64,000 nt of DNA, taken from positions 62,001-126,000 of the forward strand of contig CAJQON010000017.1 of assembly GCA_905479995.1 (NCBI GenBank), read 5' to 3'. Shown in pieces: positions 26,003-35,350 of the stretch. The notes under the pieces were generated by a model. The model made no database searches. It worked only from the letters and a program-made list of their open reading frames with translations, and was not told where the DNA came from. The position numbers and the translations under genes were made by a program. This DNA comes from an uncultured Flavobacteriales bacterium (GTDB lineage Bacteria > Bacteroidota > Bacteroidia > Flavobacteriales_E > Vicingaceae). Every line of letters starts with the position of its first letter. The stretch's first letter is position 1.

Positions 26003-27915
26003 TTATATTCTTTCAAAAGTTCCATAAATAATGGGGTTGCCTTTTCGTAACTTAATTTTAAAGTCATCTATAATAAAGTTTTCTTTGTTCTTGTTCCATA
26101 CGTAAACTTTTAACGTTATATGATCGTGTTTCTGGTTGATGTCAGATAGCTTTATGGAATGATGAATTCTTATCCAGCCATCTTTTCCCTTTTTCGATAC
26201 GTTAAATTTCTTGAAATTAGTTCCTCCCCAATAAATTTCTTTGCCGTTTGACTCTAATGCACCAACTAGCATTCCATCTTCAAAACTTTCTTTTGTGTGA
26301 ACCTTTAAAGAAAGGTCTATAAAATTATTTTCATTTTCTATAATCTCAGCAAGATGCATTGAAAATGTTGGCCCCCATTCATTATTACTGTCAAGTTTGT
26401 AACTGAAATTATTATTGATAGAGATGAGGTTTTTAGCGTCAATCGAAGACCAATTTGTTGTTGTCTCAACGTCAAAGTCTAAATCACTTATTAAATTTTC
26501 TTCGTTGTTTTCCGTTTTATTAAAAAGGTATACTGTCCCACCAAAATAATTGTTTTGAATTTCAATAGTTGGATAATAATCTTGAATTAATGGGACAACA
26601 TTTGGTGTTACAGCGGATATGCATCCAAAGAATAATTTGGTGTGATTTTTACTTTCTTTTTCAAGATATGTTTTTAACTCTGTAACATCTCTTAATGATT
26701 TTGAACAGTAAATAAAGTTGGTATCTATATTTAGTTTTGAAATGTAGTATTGTGATATTTTTTCATGTGAATCTATGATGAATATTGTTTTGTTATTGTT
26801 TTTTTTGACTTTAGTATAATCTGTCAGAATTTGTTGATAAATAGACTTGTAGAAGAGCTCGTAATGTTGCCTGTTGTTGATTAATGTAAAAATATTGGCA
26901 GTTAAAATTACAGTAACCAATATTAGGTTGGTTTTTGGAGTATATGCTTTAAGGTGTCCGAAAAAGATAAAAAACAGAAAGGGGAAACTAAAAATTAATA
27001 CAGAAAATTGAAGTACAGCATTAATGTGTTTTGAATAGTAAAATCCGATTAAAAATGGAAGTAGAAACCAAATGAATGCCAGTAGTATGAATTTACTGTT
27101 TATCTTATTCTGCTTAATACTTTTTAACCCTAAAACACTTAGGGAAATGGAAAATACAATAGTTAGCGTTGAGTAATTAAAAATATAATGGATGAACTCA
27201 AATAAAAAGTCATTGTTCGGTTTTTTTAGCCATGTTAAGCCATTGCTGTTTAACTGATCAAAAAAGATGCCTAAATGAGGGATATACAGCATGAAAACCA
27301 AGATGCCTAAAATGATATAGTTGATCAAATATTTTCGTTGAATGATGAATAGCCCACTTAGGCCTACAATTGCAGCAAATAAAAGACTAAAGTGATGGTT
27401 GTAGGTGCAAAGCGAAGTGAAAATAATAAACAGTACACTGTTTTTACAAAAACGATTAGTTGGGTTTTGCATTAATTTACTCCAATAGTGAACCATTAGT
27501 AATGTAAAGAAAAGACCACTTATGTATGGCCTAGCAATTTGACTATACATTACCGTAAATTGAATGCTTGCCAAAAAAGCAGCTGATATTAAACCAACAG
27601 TTTCATTGAACCACTGCTTTCCAATGAGAAAAATTAGATAAACAGCTACTATTCCGAAAACAGTAAATGGAAATTTTACTACCCATTCTTTTGTACCAAA
27701 TAATTTGGTCCAATAGTATTCAAATACATGAATTCCAGCAGGGTGGCCATCACCTTTAACACCTTGCTCTATTAGCTCAGAAAAAGAATCAAAATTTAAG
27801 CGAAATAAGGCACTAAATTCATCATGGGTAACGGGATTTCAAAATAATTAAAAAACCTTAAAATTGTGGCAATTATGAGGATTAGAATAATTATTGTTTT
27901 GTTGGTTAGCTTCAT
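26003..27915 (-). pseudogene. GT39-type (ArnT/PMT-like) glycosyltransferase, broken by a one-base frameshift
   Basis: This is a multi-membrane glycosyltransferase using a polyprenyl-phosphate sugar, with a C-terminal beta-sandwich domain (about the last 140 residues, NWSSIDAKNLISINNN to GNPIIYGTFERI). The frame starts with ATG at 27915 (MKLTNKTIIILILIIATILRFFNYFEIP) and stops at 27796. The family continuation, VTHDEFSALFRLNFDSF and GVKGDGHPAGIHVF with the catalytic-type Asp-Glu, is in the next frame, open from 27838 to 26003. One missing base near 27832-27836 (the CCCG) explains the break; restoring it gives about 637 residues. A TTG at 27574 is not a real start because the family sequence continues upstream of it. 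A sequencing error is possible. Confidence 0.75.
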
Positions 27916-28082
27916 TTTTAGTTGCTAAATACTTACTAAGTATTCTTGGTTATTGAGTTGTAGCTAATTTTTGGTCTTAGCTATATTTCCTTGTATATTA
28001 CAAAGGGGTTTCGGACGTTTGTGTCTTGGGTTAATCTCGTAAAGTTAACGGGAGAACTTCATTTTTTTGTATTTGTTCGATT

Positions 28083-28128
28083 CACAAATATTGCACAGAA
28101 CAAGTAAGTTGTTGTTTTTTAGAAGGTT
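28083..28128 (+). repeat. diverged direct repeat, copy B
   Basis: This copy matches copy A at 25885, in the same orientation. Just before it and within it TATTTGT (28073-28079) and ACAAATA (28084-28090) can form a stem of seven pairs. It lies in the 258-base gap between the ACT-domain gene and the start of the glycosyltransferase gene, so the two copies bracket that gene. Confidence 0.55.
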
Positions 28129-28173
28129 GCGTTTGATTCGTTAAGAGGAGGCTATTTTTTAGGTAAATTACCT

Positions 28174-28575
28174 TTATTGGTAGCTTTCAGATAGCAAGGT
28201 TAAAACTCGAATGGCTTTTGTTGCATCATTAATATTCACAAAAATGTGATCGTGGTAAAACCCTGAAACAACATTACAGCTGATGTCATTTTTAGCTAAT
28301 TCTGTAGAGAAAATTGCAGTTAAACCAACTGCACTTAATGATGAATGGATTGTTAGTGTTATCCATGCCGCAACATATTCGTAATCAAGGTTTAGTTCAT
28401 CTGCCTTATGTTGTTCTAACACAACAGTTGTTCCTTCCTTTTCTTTAAATTCAAAAAGGGTGTGTTTCCGGTCAATTTTGCTGAAATCTTTTAGTGTAGA
28501 AAAAATATATTTTCCTTCATTCAATAAAGGATTTAACCCTTTTATCAGTTTGGCTGTATTTGTTTCTCCAGACAT
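28174..28575 (-). CDS. ACT domain-containing protein
   Basis: A 133-residue soluble protein with two ACT-like halves. The first half contains GLNPLLNEGKYIFSTL and an EGTTVVLEQHKADEL strand. The second half is a typical ACT unit: AWITLTIHSSLSAVGLTAIFSTELAKNDISCNVVSGFYHDHIFVNINDATKAIRVLTLL. It resembles the COG3602 family of stand-alone ACT proteins, which may bind amino acids; no enzyme domain is attached. It begins ten bases after the lptB stop, so it can be the last gene of an lptB operon. The function is unknown. Confidence 0.8.
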   Translation of the reverse strand: MSGETNTAKLIKGLNPLLNEGKYIFSTLKDFSKIDRKHTLFEFKEKEGTTVVLEQHKADELNLDYEYVAAWITLTIHSSLSAVGLTAIFSTELAKNDISCNVVSGFYHDHIFVNINDATKAIRVLTLLSESYQ

Positions 28576-28585
28576 TTAAGTGATC

Positions 28586-29317
28586 TTATACTTTTCTTCT
28601 GAGTTCAAAATTTTGTCCGAGGTAAACTCTTCTTACTTGTTCATCTGCTGCTAATTCTTCGGCTGTTCCGGCCTTTAAAATGTTTCCTTCAAATAAGAGG
28701 TAGGCTCTGTCGGTAATGCTTAAAGTTTCTTGAACGTTATGGTCGGTAATGAGTATGCCAATGTTCTTTTCTTTGAGTTTGGCTACAATGGTCTGAATGT
28801 CTTCTACTGCAATTGGATCAACACCTGCAAAAGGTTCATCCAGCAAAATAAAGTTAGGGTTTGAAGCCAATGCTCGAGCAATTTCTGTTCTTCTTTTTTC
28901 CCCACCACTTAAGTTGTGCCCTAAGTTTTTTCGAACATGAGTTAAGCTAAATTCTTCTAATAATTCTTCTAGTTTTTGTTGTTGTTCTTGTTTGGTGTAT
29001 GGCATCATTTCCAAGATAGCAGTGATGTTGTCTTCTACGCTTAGCTTTCTAAAAACCGATACTTCTTGAGGTAAGTAACCAATGCCCATTTGTGCTCTTT
29101 TGTACATAGGTGAGCTGGTAATTTCTTTTTCATCTAAAAATACTTTTCCTCCGTTGGGCTTCACGAGGCCAACAATCATGTAAAAAGAAGTGGTTTTTCC
29201 AGCACCATTTGGTCCTAATAAACCTACAATTTCACCTTGTTTTACCTCAATAGAAACTCCTTTAACAACGGTTCGTTTTCCGTATTTTTTACTGATGTTT
29301 TCTGCTCTTAAAATCAT
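28586..29317 (-). CDS. lptB: LPS export ABC transporter ATP-binding protein LptB
   Basis: LptB powers extraction of lipopolysaccharide from the inner membrane, with LptFG. The 243 residues hold Walker [12 protein letters not shown], the Q-loop [18 protein letters not shown], the signature [15 protein letters not shown], Walker [21 protein letters not shown] and the switch TDHNVQETL. The GVDP and PxGVDP pattern and the close match with LptB (formerly YhbG) separate it from other ABC proteins. It sits between tatC and an ACT gene on the minus strand; tatC-lptB neighbourhood is common in Bacteroidetes. Confidence 0.93.
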   Translation of the reverse strand: MILRAENISKKYGKRTVVKGVSIEVKQGEIVGLLGPNGAGKTTSFYMIVGLVKPNGGKVFLDEKEITSSPMYKRAQMGIGYLPQEVSVFRKLSVEDNITAILEMMPYTKQEQQQKLEELLEEFSLTHVRKNLGHNLSGGEKRRTEIARALASNPNFILLDEPFAGVDPIAVEDIQTIVAKLKEKNIGILITDHNVQETLSITDRAYLLFEGNILKAGTAEELAADEQVRRVYLGQNFELRRKV

Positions 29318-29377
29318 AAGCTAAAGGTAGCGATTGTTTCATGAAAATAAAATAACCTTTTCTGTAGGCTATTATTG

Positions 29378-30190
29378 TTATTTCTTGTCGGCTTTTTTAA
29401 CTACCAATTTAGAAATATAAATACTAAACTCGTATAAAATGAGCAATGGGATGGTTAGTAATACTTGGCTCGATACATCTGGAGGTGTAATTACAGCTGA
29501 CAATATTAGGGTGACCACAATGGCGTGTTTTCTGTATTTTTTCATAAACTCTGGTGTTAATAGTCCAGTTTTAGATAAGAAAAACACGATTAAAGGTAAT
29601 TCGAAAACCAATCCACAAGCCAATGTAATGGTGGTAACAGTACTAATAAATGAGTTGATTGTAATTTGATTTGTAACGATTTCACTTACTTGGTAGTTTC
29701 CTAAAAACTGAACAGAAAGTGGCGAAACAAAAAAGTAGCCAAATAATATTCCAATCATAAATAAAATGGAACCTGAAAATACTAAAGCTGCAGCGTGTTT
29801 TTTTTCTTTGTTTTGAAGAGCAGGTCTAATAAATCTCCATATTTCAAATAAAATATAGGGAAAGCCCATTACTACACCAGCAATAATTGAAGTAACAATG
29901 TGAATGGAAAATTGACCACTCATGGTAATGTTAATTAAGCTAAATTTAATTTCTTCCATACAAAGCGCATCTCCTCGTCCTATAAGATGAGAAAATTTAC
30001 AGAAAAGCTGATAAGTCCAAAATTTAGAACTCTTTTGAGCGAGAATAATGTCATCAAAAAGGATGTCTTTAAAAACGAAAGCGACAACGGTAAGAACTAA
30101 AACAACAGCGCTCGAACGCACTAAATGCCAACGAAGTACTTCTAGGTGATCTAGAAAAGACATTTCTGCTTTATTTTTTTCTTCGCTCAT
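29378..30190 (-). CDS. tatC: twin-arginine translocase subunit TatC
   Basis: TatC is the membrane receptor for twin-arginine signals. It has the conserved start FLDHLEVLRWHLVRSSAVVLVLTVVAFVF, a periplasmic loop with the cysteine-containing FCKFSHLIGRGDALCMEEI, the FPYILFEIWRFIRPAL block before transmembrane helix 3, and ITPPDVSSQVLLTIPLLILYEFSIYISK at the end. Six membrane helices are visible in 270 residues, the usual form. A Tat system therefore operates; tatA/B are not in this window. It lies upstream of lptB on the same strand with a 60-base gap. Confidence 0.95.
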   Translation of the reverse strand: MSEEKNKAEMSFLDHLEVLRWHLVRSSAVVLVLTVVAFVFKDILFDDIILAQKSSKFWTYQLFCKFSHLIGRGDALCMEEIKFSLINITMSGQFSIHIVTSIIAGVVMGFPYILFEIWRFIRPALQNKEKKHAAALVFSGSILFMIGILFGYFFVSPLSVQFLGNYQVSEIVTNQITINSFISTVTTITLACGLVFELPLIVFFLSKTGLLTPEFMKKYRKHAIVVTLILSAVITPPDVSSQVLLTIPLLILYEFSIYISKLVVKKADKK

Positions 30191-30250
30191 TAAGCAGTAA
30201 AGGTAATTATTTGAAGGTTGTTTAGGGCTTTTCTTTGACTAAAATCATAG

Positions 30251-30295
30251 GTTCTCGATACAGTTTTTTGTAAAAAAAAAGCCACTCGAACTGAC
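30251..30295. repeat. REP-like palindromic intergenic element
   Basis: Two arms, GTTCTCGATAC (30251-30261) and CACTCGAACTGAC (30283-30295), bracket a T6-GT-A9 hairpin core. The TCGA words are aligned across the axis. From memory, the same arm words recur in flavobacterial intergenic regions, so this may be one member of a dispersed repeat. It sits between manC and tatC. Confidence 0.45.
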
Positions 30296-30306
30296 AATGA
30301 TTTAGT

Positions 30307-31383
30307 TTAATAAAAACGTTCGTCTTTTTGGAGTTTAATGTCACTCACAAATTGTTTGATGTTCTGTTCATCTTCTTTTTTGCACACCAACAAAATGTCG
30401 TCAGATTCTACCACAATATAGTTTTCCAAGCCTTGGAGCACTACTAGTTTGTCTTGAGGAACATTAATAATGTTTCCTTTAGATTCATATAGCATTACGT
30501 TTTTACCAACTACAGCATTTTCAGCTTCATCTAATGGTAAGTGGGTGTAGATAGATCCCCAAGTTCCTAAGTCACTCCAGCCAATATCTGCACTAATTAC
30601 AAATACATTTTTAGATTTTTCCATGATGCCGTAATCGATAGAAATATTTTTACAAGTAGCATAAGCCTCTTTTATAAAAAGGTGTTCTTCTGGAGTGTTG
30701 TATTTTCCAATTCCTGCGGCAAAAGCTTCATTAATAGTAGGTAAAAGTGTTTCAAAAGCTTTTTGAATGCTGTTTAAGCTCCATACAAACATTCCTGAAT
30801 TCCAGCAGAAATCGCCACTTGCAATAAATTGGTTGGCCAATTCTAGATTGGGTTTTTCAGTAAACGTTTTCACCTGTTTAATGTCTTCGTCTATATCCTC
30901 AAACTGAATGTATCCGTAGCCTGTGTCAGGTCGTGTTGGTGTAATTCCTAAGGTAAATAATGCATCATTATTTGCGGTATATTCTAAGGCTTGCTTCACT
31001 ACGCGTACAAATTCATCCTCCTTTAAAATCAGATGGTCTGCTGGAGCAACGACAATGTTTGCATTTGGATTTTTTGAAGCAATTTTATAGTTAGCATAAG
31101 CAATGCAAGGAGCAGTGTTTCTTCTGCTGGGTTCACAAATTACTTGGTCTTCGTTTAAATTTGGGAGTTGACTGAAGGTAAGCTCTTTGTATATTTCGTT
31201 GGTTACAATGTATATGTTTTCTTCAGGACAAATTCGTTTTAACCTATTGTAGGTTTGTTGAATTAATGTTTCTCCGGTTCCTAAAATGTCTAAAAATTGC
31301 TTGGGCTGTTGAGTTCTACTCATTGGCCAAAATCGGCTACCAATACCACCAGCCATTATTACGCAAAAGTTGTTTGAATTCAT
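30307..31383 (-). CDS. mannose-1-phosphate guanylyltransferase
   Basis: A nucleotidyltransferase that makes GDP-mannose from mannose 1-phosphate and GTP for surface polysaccharides. The N-terminus carries the signature MAGGIGSRFWPMSRTQQPKQFLDILG, followed by QQTYNRLKRICPEENIYIVTN, IVVAPADHLIL, GYGYIQFE, FTEKPNLELANQFIASGDFCWNSGMFVW and SIDYGIMEKSKNVFVISADIGWSDLGTW. At 358 residues it is the short, single-domain form without the C-terminal isomerase domain of ManC/AlgA. The aminotransferase gene upstream ends 11 bases before it. Cytoplasmic. Confidence 0.92.
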   Translation of the reverse strand: MNSNNFCVIMAGGIGSRFWPMSRTQQPKQFLDILGTGETLIQQTYNRLKRICPEENIYIVTNEIYKELTFSQLPNLNEDQVICEPSRRNTAPCIAYANYKIASKNPNANIVVAPADHLILKEDEFVRVVKQALEYTANNDALFTLGITPTRPDTGYGYIQFEDIDEDIKQVKTFTEKPNLELANQFIASGDFCWNSGMFVWSLNSIQKAFETLLPTINEAFAAGIGKYNTPEEHLFIKEAYATCKNISIDYGIMEKSKNVFVISADIGWSDLGTWGSIYTHLPLDEAENAVVGKNVMLYESKGNIINVPQDKLVVLQGLENYIVVESDDILLVCKKEDEQNIKQFVSDIKLQKDERFY

Positions 31384-31394
31384 GTTTGAAAAGT

Positions 31395-32690
31395 TTAGGC
31401 TTGTTTTAATTTAGACAATGCAGCTTCTAATTTTGCGAAAAGTTCATCAATTTCTTCAAAAACCGATGTTCCAACTGAAAGTCTGTACCAAGGAGATTTT
31501 TTTGATGCTCCAAAAGCATAGAAAGGTACAATAGCTAATCCTGCTTCATCGAGTAAATACTTTGTAACATCTGCTGTGGTATCTAAAAACGTCCCATCTT
31601 CAGTTTGATGCTTGGTTAAGTCGAACTTTACAGTTAAATATATTGCAGCTTGAGGAGGAATTGCTTCCACACAAAAACCTTTCTCTTTAAGTGCTGTCAT
31701 CCCTTCATAAAATGCCACTAATCTTTTGTTGATGTCATTTTTAAAAGAGAATAAATAATCGTCTAACTGGTCGTTATTGCTAAGGTATTTTGCAGATGCA
31801 ACTTGCTCAGCTTTAGGCGACCATGCTCCTACATGACTCAAAATGGCTTTCATTTTGTTCATTAGTTTTTCTGGGCCAAATGACCATCCAACTCTAACTC
31901 CTGTTGCCGCAAATGCTTTAGACATTCCATCGATGTAAATGGTGTATCGTTTCATGTCGGAATTGATAGAAACAGGATCAAAATGTCTGGTTTCACCATG
32001 TGTTAACGTCCAATAAATTTGATCGAACAATAAATAAACTGGTTTTTTTGAGTCACCTCTTTTTTTGTTTTCTTCTAATATTAAATCGCAAATTTCTGCT
32101 AAACCATTTTCGGTAAAAACAGTTCCTGTTGGATTAAGAGGAGAACACAATGCGATTATATTGGCGTCAGAAATGTGTGGCTTTATGTCAGCAGCAGTAG
32201 GCATAAAGTTGTTTTCGGGCGTAGCTTCAATTAAAACCTGTTTACATCGCGTTAAATGCGAGTAGTGATTGTTATTCCATGATGGGACAGGAAAAACTAC
32301 AGTATCTCCTGGATCTAAAATGGTTTGAAATGCTGCGTAAATAAGTGGTCGAGCACCACCAGAAATCAAAATCTGATCAGCACTATATTCTAAGCCTTCA
32401 TTAATGTGTAGGAAGTGTGAAACTGCTTCTCTAAGTTCTATGATTCCGTTTGCTGGAGGATAATTTGTTTCGTTGTTTTGATACGCTTTAATTATCTCCT
32501 CTTTCAATTCGGTTGGAATTGGAAAAATACTTGGATTGAAATCACCAATAGTTAAATTGTAAATTTTTTCTCCATTTTTTATCTTTTCTTTTACTTCTCC
32601 AGCTAGTTTAATAATTTCAGATCCGACTAGGTTTTCAGCCATTTCGGATACTTTTTGATTAACGATTGGATCTAATAATGATGTATTCAT
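31395..32690 (-). CDS. class I/II PLP-dependent aminotransferase
   Basis: A fold-type I aminotransferase of the aspartate aminotransferase superfamily, 431 residues. Motifs: YNLTIGDFNPSIFPIPTELKEEIIKAYQ, NYPPANGIIELREAVSHFL, LISGGARPLIYAAFQTIL, ALCSPLNPTGTVFTE, VYLLFDQIYWTL, and the PLP-lysine segment IYIDGMSKAFAATGVRVGWSFG. The substrate is uncertain; related flavobacterial proteins are named aspartate aminotransferase or simply aminotransferase. It precedes the mannose-1-phosphate guanylyltransferase gene by 11 bases on the same strand, but a link to sugar metabolism is not supported by the family. Confidence 0.88.
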   Translation of the reverse strand: MNTSLLDPIVNQKVSEMAENLVGSEIIKLAGEVKEKIKNGEKIYNLTIGDFNPSIFPIPTELKEEIIKAYQNNETNYPPANGIIELREAVSHFLHINEGLEYSADQILISGGARPLIYAAFQTILDPGDTVVFPVPSWNNNHYSHLTRCKQVLIEATPENNFMPTAADIKPHISDANIIALCSPLNPTGTVFTENGLAEICDLILEENKKRGDSKKPVYLLFDQIYWTLTHGETRHFDPVSINSDMKRYTIYIDGMSKAFAATGVRVGWSFGPEKLMNKMKAILSHVGAWSPKAEQVASAKYLSNNDQLDDYLFSFKNDINKRLVAFYEGMTALKEKGFCVEAIPPQAAIYLTVKFDLTKHQTEDGTFLDTTADVTKYLLDEAGLAIVPFYAFGASKKSPWYRLSVGTSVFEEIDELFAKLEAALSKLKQA

Positions 32691-32787
32691 TTTCTATACG
32701 TTTAAAGCTAATTGCGAAGTTAGGGAAAACAGCTATTGAACATTTGAAATACAAGAAGATTAGTTATTAACAGAAAGCTGATTTGGT

Positions 32788-33420
32788 TTAAAACCTAGTT
32801 GCTTGAGATTGTGTTAATTCAATTATTTCGGCAACACCATTAATTAAGTATGCTTTTTTAGAGCCAATTTCTGTACACATATAACGTGTCCTTTGCTTTT
32901 TTCCTTTAATAAAAACACGTTTGCCGTTTAAGCTAAATTTTGCCCCTTCTGGAATTTCTGAAAGCATTTTTAAATCTGAGGGAGCATCGTATTTTTTTAA
33001 TTCAGCAATTAACAGTGGATCTCGAGCAGAAGATGCTGCTGGATTTATCATGTGTTGCTCTAAAACTACTTTTAACTGACCTGGGAAAATATTTTTACTC
33101 AGTAAGATGGACATTAATTTGCTAAACTCTGTTTTCCATTCTATGCCGTGAGCTTTAACATTGTTTTTGTGGTTATGCCATACTAGTAAATGTGCAAACT
33201 CATGCGTTAAGGTAATTAAAAATGCATATTGGTTTAAGTTAGAGTTTACGCTAATTGCTGGCGTTTCATTTTTTAAAGAAGCTCGAAAATCTCCAAATTT
33301 GGTGGTTCTTTTTTTTGCAATTTTCAATTTAAAAGGACGTTGTTCAAACCACTTGAGTAAGATTGGCCAGCTACTTTCGGGAATGTAGTTTTTTAATGTT
33401 TCAAATTGAGAAAGTATCAT
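32788..33420 (-). CDS. SprT-like domain protein
   Basis: A 210-residue protein with a zinc metalloprotease-like site, TLTHEFAHLLVWHNHKNNVKAHGIEWKTEF; HEFAH is the HExxH motif and the downstream H (AHGIEWK) completes SprT-like coordination. The C-terminal part (YMCTEIGSKKAYLINGVAEII) replaces the usual zinc ribbon and shows only one Cys, so it may have lost that domain's metal. The ATG overlaps the feoB stop by four bases, so it is expressed with feoB. The relation to SprT/Spartan proteases suggests a role in DNA-protein repair; this is unproven in bacteria. Confidence 0.82.
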   Translation of the reverse strand: MILSQFETLKNYIPESSWPILLKWFEQRPFKLKIAKKRTTKFGDFRASLKNETPAISVNSNLNQYAFLITLTHEFAHLLVWHNHKNNVKAHGIEWKTEFSKLMSILLSKNIFPGQLKVVLEQHMINPAASSARDPLLIAELKKYDAPSDLKMLSEIPEGAKFSLNGKRVFIKGKKQRTRYMCTEIGSKKAYLINGVAEIIELTQSQATRF

Positions 33421-35333
33421 GAAAATATGGTGTAAACTATAAAGCTACCGATGTAAGCCAATGCGCCCATGTATATTAATTGAATGATGGGCCATTTAAT
33501 AGAGTTGGTTTCTCTGTAAACTACTGCTAAAGTAGCCATACATTGCATGGCAAAAACATAAAAAATTAAGAGAGACAATGTAGTGGCTGTGGTGTATAAT
33601 TTTGCTCCTGTTTTTGGATTGGTAGCAGCCATCATTTTTTCACGTATAGATTTTGTATTGTCTTCATCGCCAACACTATATAGTGTTGCCATCGTACCTA
33701 CAAAAACCTCTCTGGCAGCAAATGAGGTTACCAACGAAATACCAATTTTCCAATCGTAGCCTAAAGGCTCTATTGCTGGTTCAATAAACTTTCCAATAAC
33801 ACCTGCATAAGAAGCCTCTAGTTTTTCTGAGGCTATTCTGGTTTGTATTTCTTTAGGAGAGAGTTTTATTGTTGTTTCACTGTATTTATTTTCAATTTGC
33901 TCGAAGCGATCTCCAGGACCATAGGAAGATAATACCCACAAGAGAATTGAGATAGCGATGATGATTTTACCAGCATCAACTAAAAATACCTTTACCTTAC
34001 TGAGTACTTCTAAAGCAACATTTTTCCATCTTGGAGCTCTATATATAGGCATTTCTAGCATAAAGGCATTTTCTTGTTTGGCCTTTATAATAAGTTTCAT
34101 TACCCAAGCAGAAAATAAGGCTGCTACAAAACCGAGAAGGTATAATCCCAGCACTAATAGTCCTTGTACATTAAAAAATCCAATGCTTCTTTCTGCTGGA
34201 ATAATTAAGGCGATTAGTATGGTATAAACAGGTATTCTTGCAGAGCAGCTCATTAGTGGAGCAACCATAATGGTTATTAATCTTTCTTTTGGATTGCCAA
34301 TTGTTCTGGCACTCATAATGGCTGGAACTGCACAGGCAGTACTGCTTAGAAGTGGTATGATTGATTTCCCGTTTAACCCAAATATTCTTAATATTCTGTC
34401 CATTAGAAAACTCACTCTAGCCATGTAGCCTGTTTCTTCTAAAATGGCCATAAATGTAAATAGTATTGCAATTTGAGGTATGAAAATGACAACTCCGCCT
34501 AATCCCGCAATAATACCATTTACCAGTAAGTCGTTTAAAACTCCTTTAGGTAGGGTGTTGGCAACAAATTCGCTGAGCCAAACAAAACCACCTTCAATCA
34601 AATCCATCGGATAGCTAGCCCATGAAAATACTGCCTGAAAAATGACTAAAAGGAGGCTTAAGAAAATTAAATAACCATAAATTTTATGGGTTAAAATATT
34701 GTCAATTTTCTTTGTTTTGAGGTCTGTTATGTTTTCTCCATCTGCACTAAAAACAGTGGTTAGCAAACTGTCTATTTGTTTGTAGCGAATTAATGTGTCA
34801 TCAATGTTGTTGGAGGTATTAGTTTTAGAGAAAGATGTTTGAACTAGTTGATAGCTAGCTATGGCTTCTTTAAGTTCTTGAATTCCCTTATTGAGTCGTG
34901 CATTAATTGGAACTACGGAGCAATTCAGTTTGTTAGATAATTCCTCGATGTTAATCTCCTGCTTATTAGCTTGAAGAAGGTCCATCATGTTTAAAGCAAT
35001 AATAACTTGTTTGCCTTCATCTATAATTTGAGTGCATAAAAGTAAATTTCGCCTCAAGTTTGTAGCATCCATTACTACAATTGTTACATCACTATCTGTT
35101 GTATGCTTCAGGTATTCGTTGGTTATTTTTTCATCTTCAGAGTTTGGGTTTAGGCTGTAAGTACCTGGTAGATCAATAACATTTAGTGTATTGTTATCGA
35201 TACTTAATGAGCCTGTTTTTTTGTCAACGGTAACACCAGGAAAATTTCCTACTTTTTGGTTTAATCCAGTAAGAATATTGAACAACGTACTTTTTCCAGT
35301 ATTTGGATTTCCAACTAATACGATATTTTTAAT
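33417..35333 (-). CDS. feoB: ferrous iron transporter FeoB (non-ATG start)
   Basis: FeoB imports Fe2+ through a membrane channel with a GTPase head. G1 is GNPNTGKSTLF, followed by VGNFPGVTVD, G3 DLPGTY and G4 LNMMD. The membrane part shows both Gate motifs, including SSTACAVPAIMSARTI and TSFAAREVFVGTMATLYSV. The G1 motif lies upstream of the nearest TTG (35285), so that TTG cannot be the start. Upstream the frame has no ATG, GTG or TTG before the stop at about 35369-35371; an ATT at 35333 lines up with the usual Met in (M)KNIVLVGNPN. I therefore set the start at ATT, giving 638 residues. It follows feoA by 17 bases and overlaps the SprT-like gene. Confidence 0.85.
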   Translation of the reverse strand: MKNIVLVGNPNTGKSTLFNILTGLNQKVGNFPGVTVDKKTGSLSIDNNTLNVIDLPGTYSLNPNSEDEKITNEYLKHTTDSDVTIVVMDATNLRRNLLLCTQIIDEGKQVIIALNMMDLLQANKQEINIEELSNKLNCSVVPINARLNKGIQELKEAIASYQLVQTSFSKTNTSNNIDDTLIRYKQIDSLLTTVFSADGENITDLKTKKIDNILTHKIYGYLIFLSLLLVIFQAVFSWASYPMDLIEGGFVWLSEFVANTLPKGVLNDLLVNGIIAGLGGVVIFIPQIAILFTFMAILEETGYMARVSFLMDRILRIFGLNGKSIIPLLSSTACAVPAIMSARTIGNPKERLITIMVAPLMSCSARIPVYTILIALIIPAERSIGFFNVQGLLVLGLYLLGFVAALFSAWVMKLIIKAKQENAFMLEMPIYRAPRWKNVALEVLSKVKVFLVDAGKIIIAISILLWVLSSYGPGDRFEQIENKYSETTIKLSPKEIQTRIASEKLEASYAGVIGKFIEPAIEPLGYDWKIGISLVTSFAAREVFVGTMATLYSVGDEDNTKSIREKMMAATNPKTGAKLYTTATTLSLLIFYVFAMQCMATLAVVYRETNSIKWPIIQLIYMGALAYIGSFIVYTIFS

Positions 35334-35350
35334 GGATGTGTTGATAGTAC

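Noticed and set aside
27572-27574. TTG as the start of the GT39 gene
   Set aside because: Upstream residues continue the family sequence in the same frame to 27838 and in the next frame to the ATG at 27915.
28073-28090. Possible tRNA T-arm (TTCGATT loop) in repeat copy B
   Set aside because: The stem is only seven pairs of A/T and no anticodon or acceptor arm is present; it is part of the direct repeat.
35285-35287. TTG as the start of feoB
   Set aside because: It lies within the P-loop (GNPNTGKS-TLF), so the protein would lose its GTPase site.
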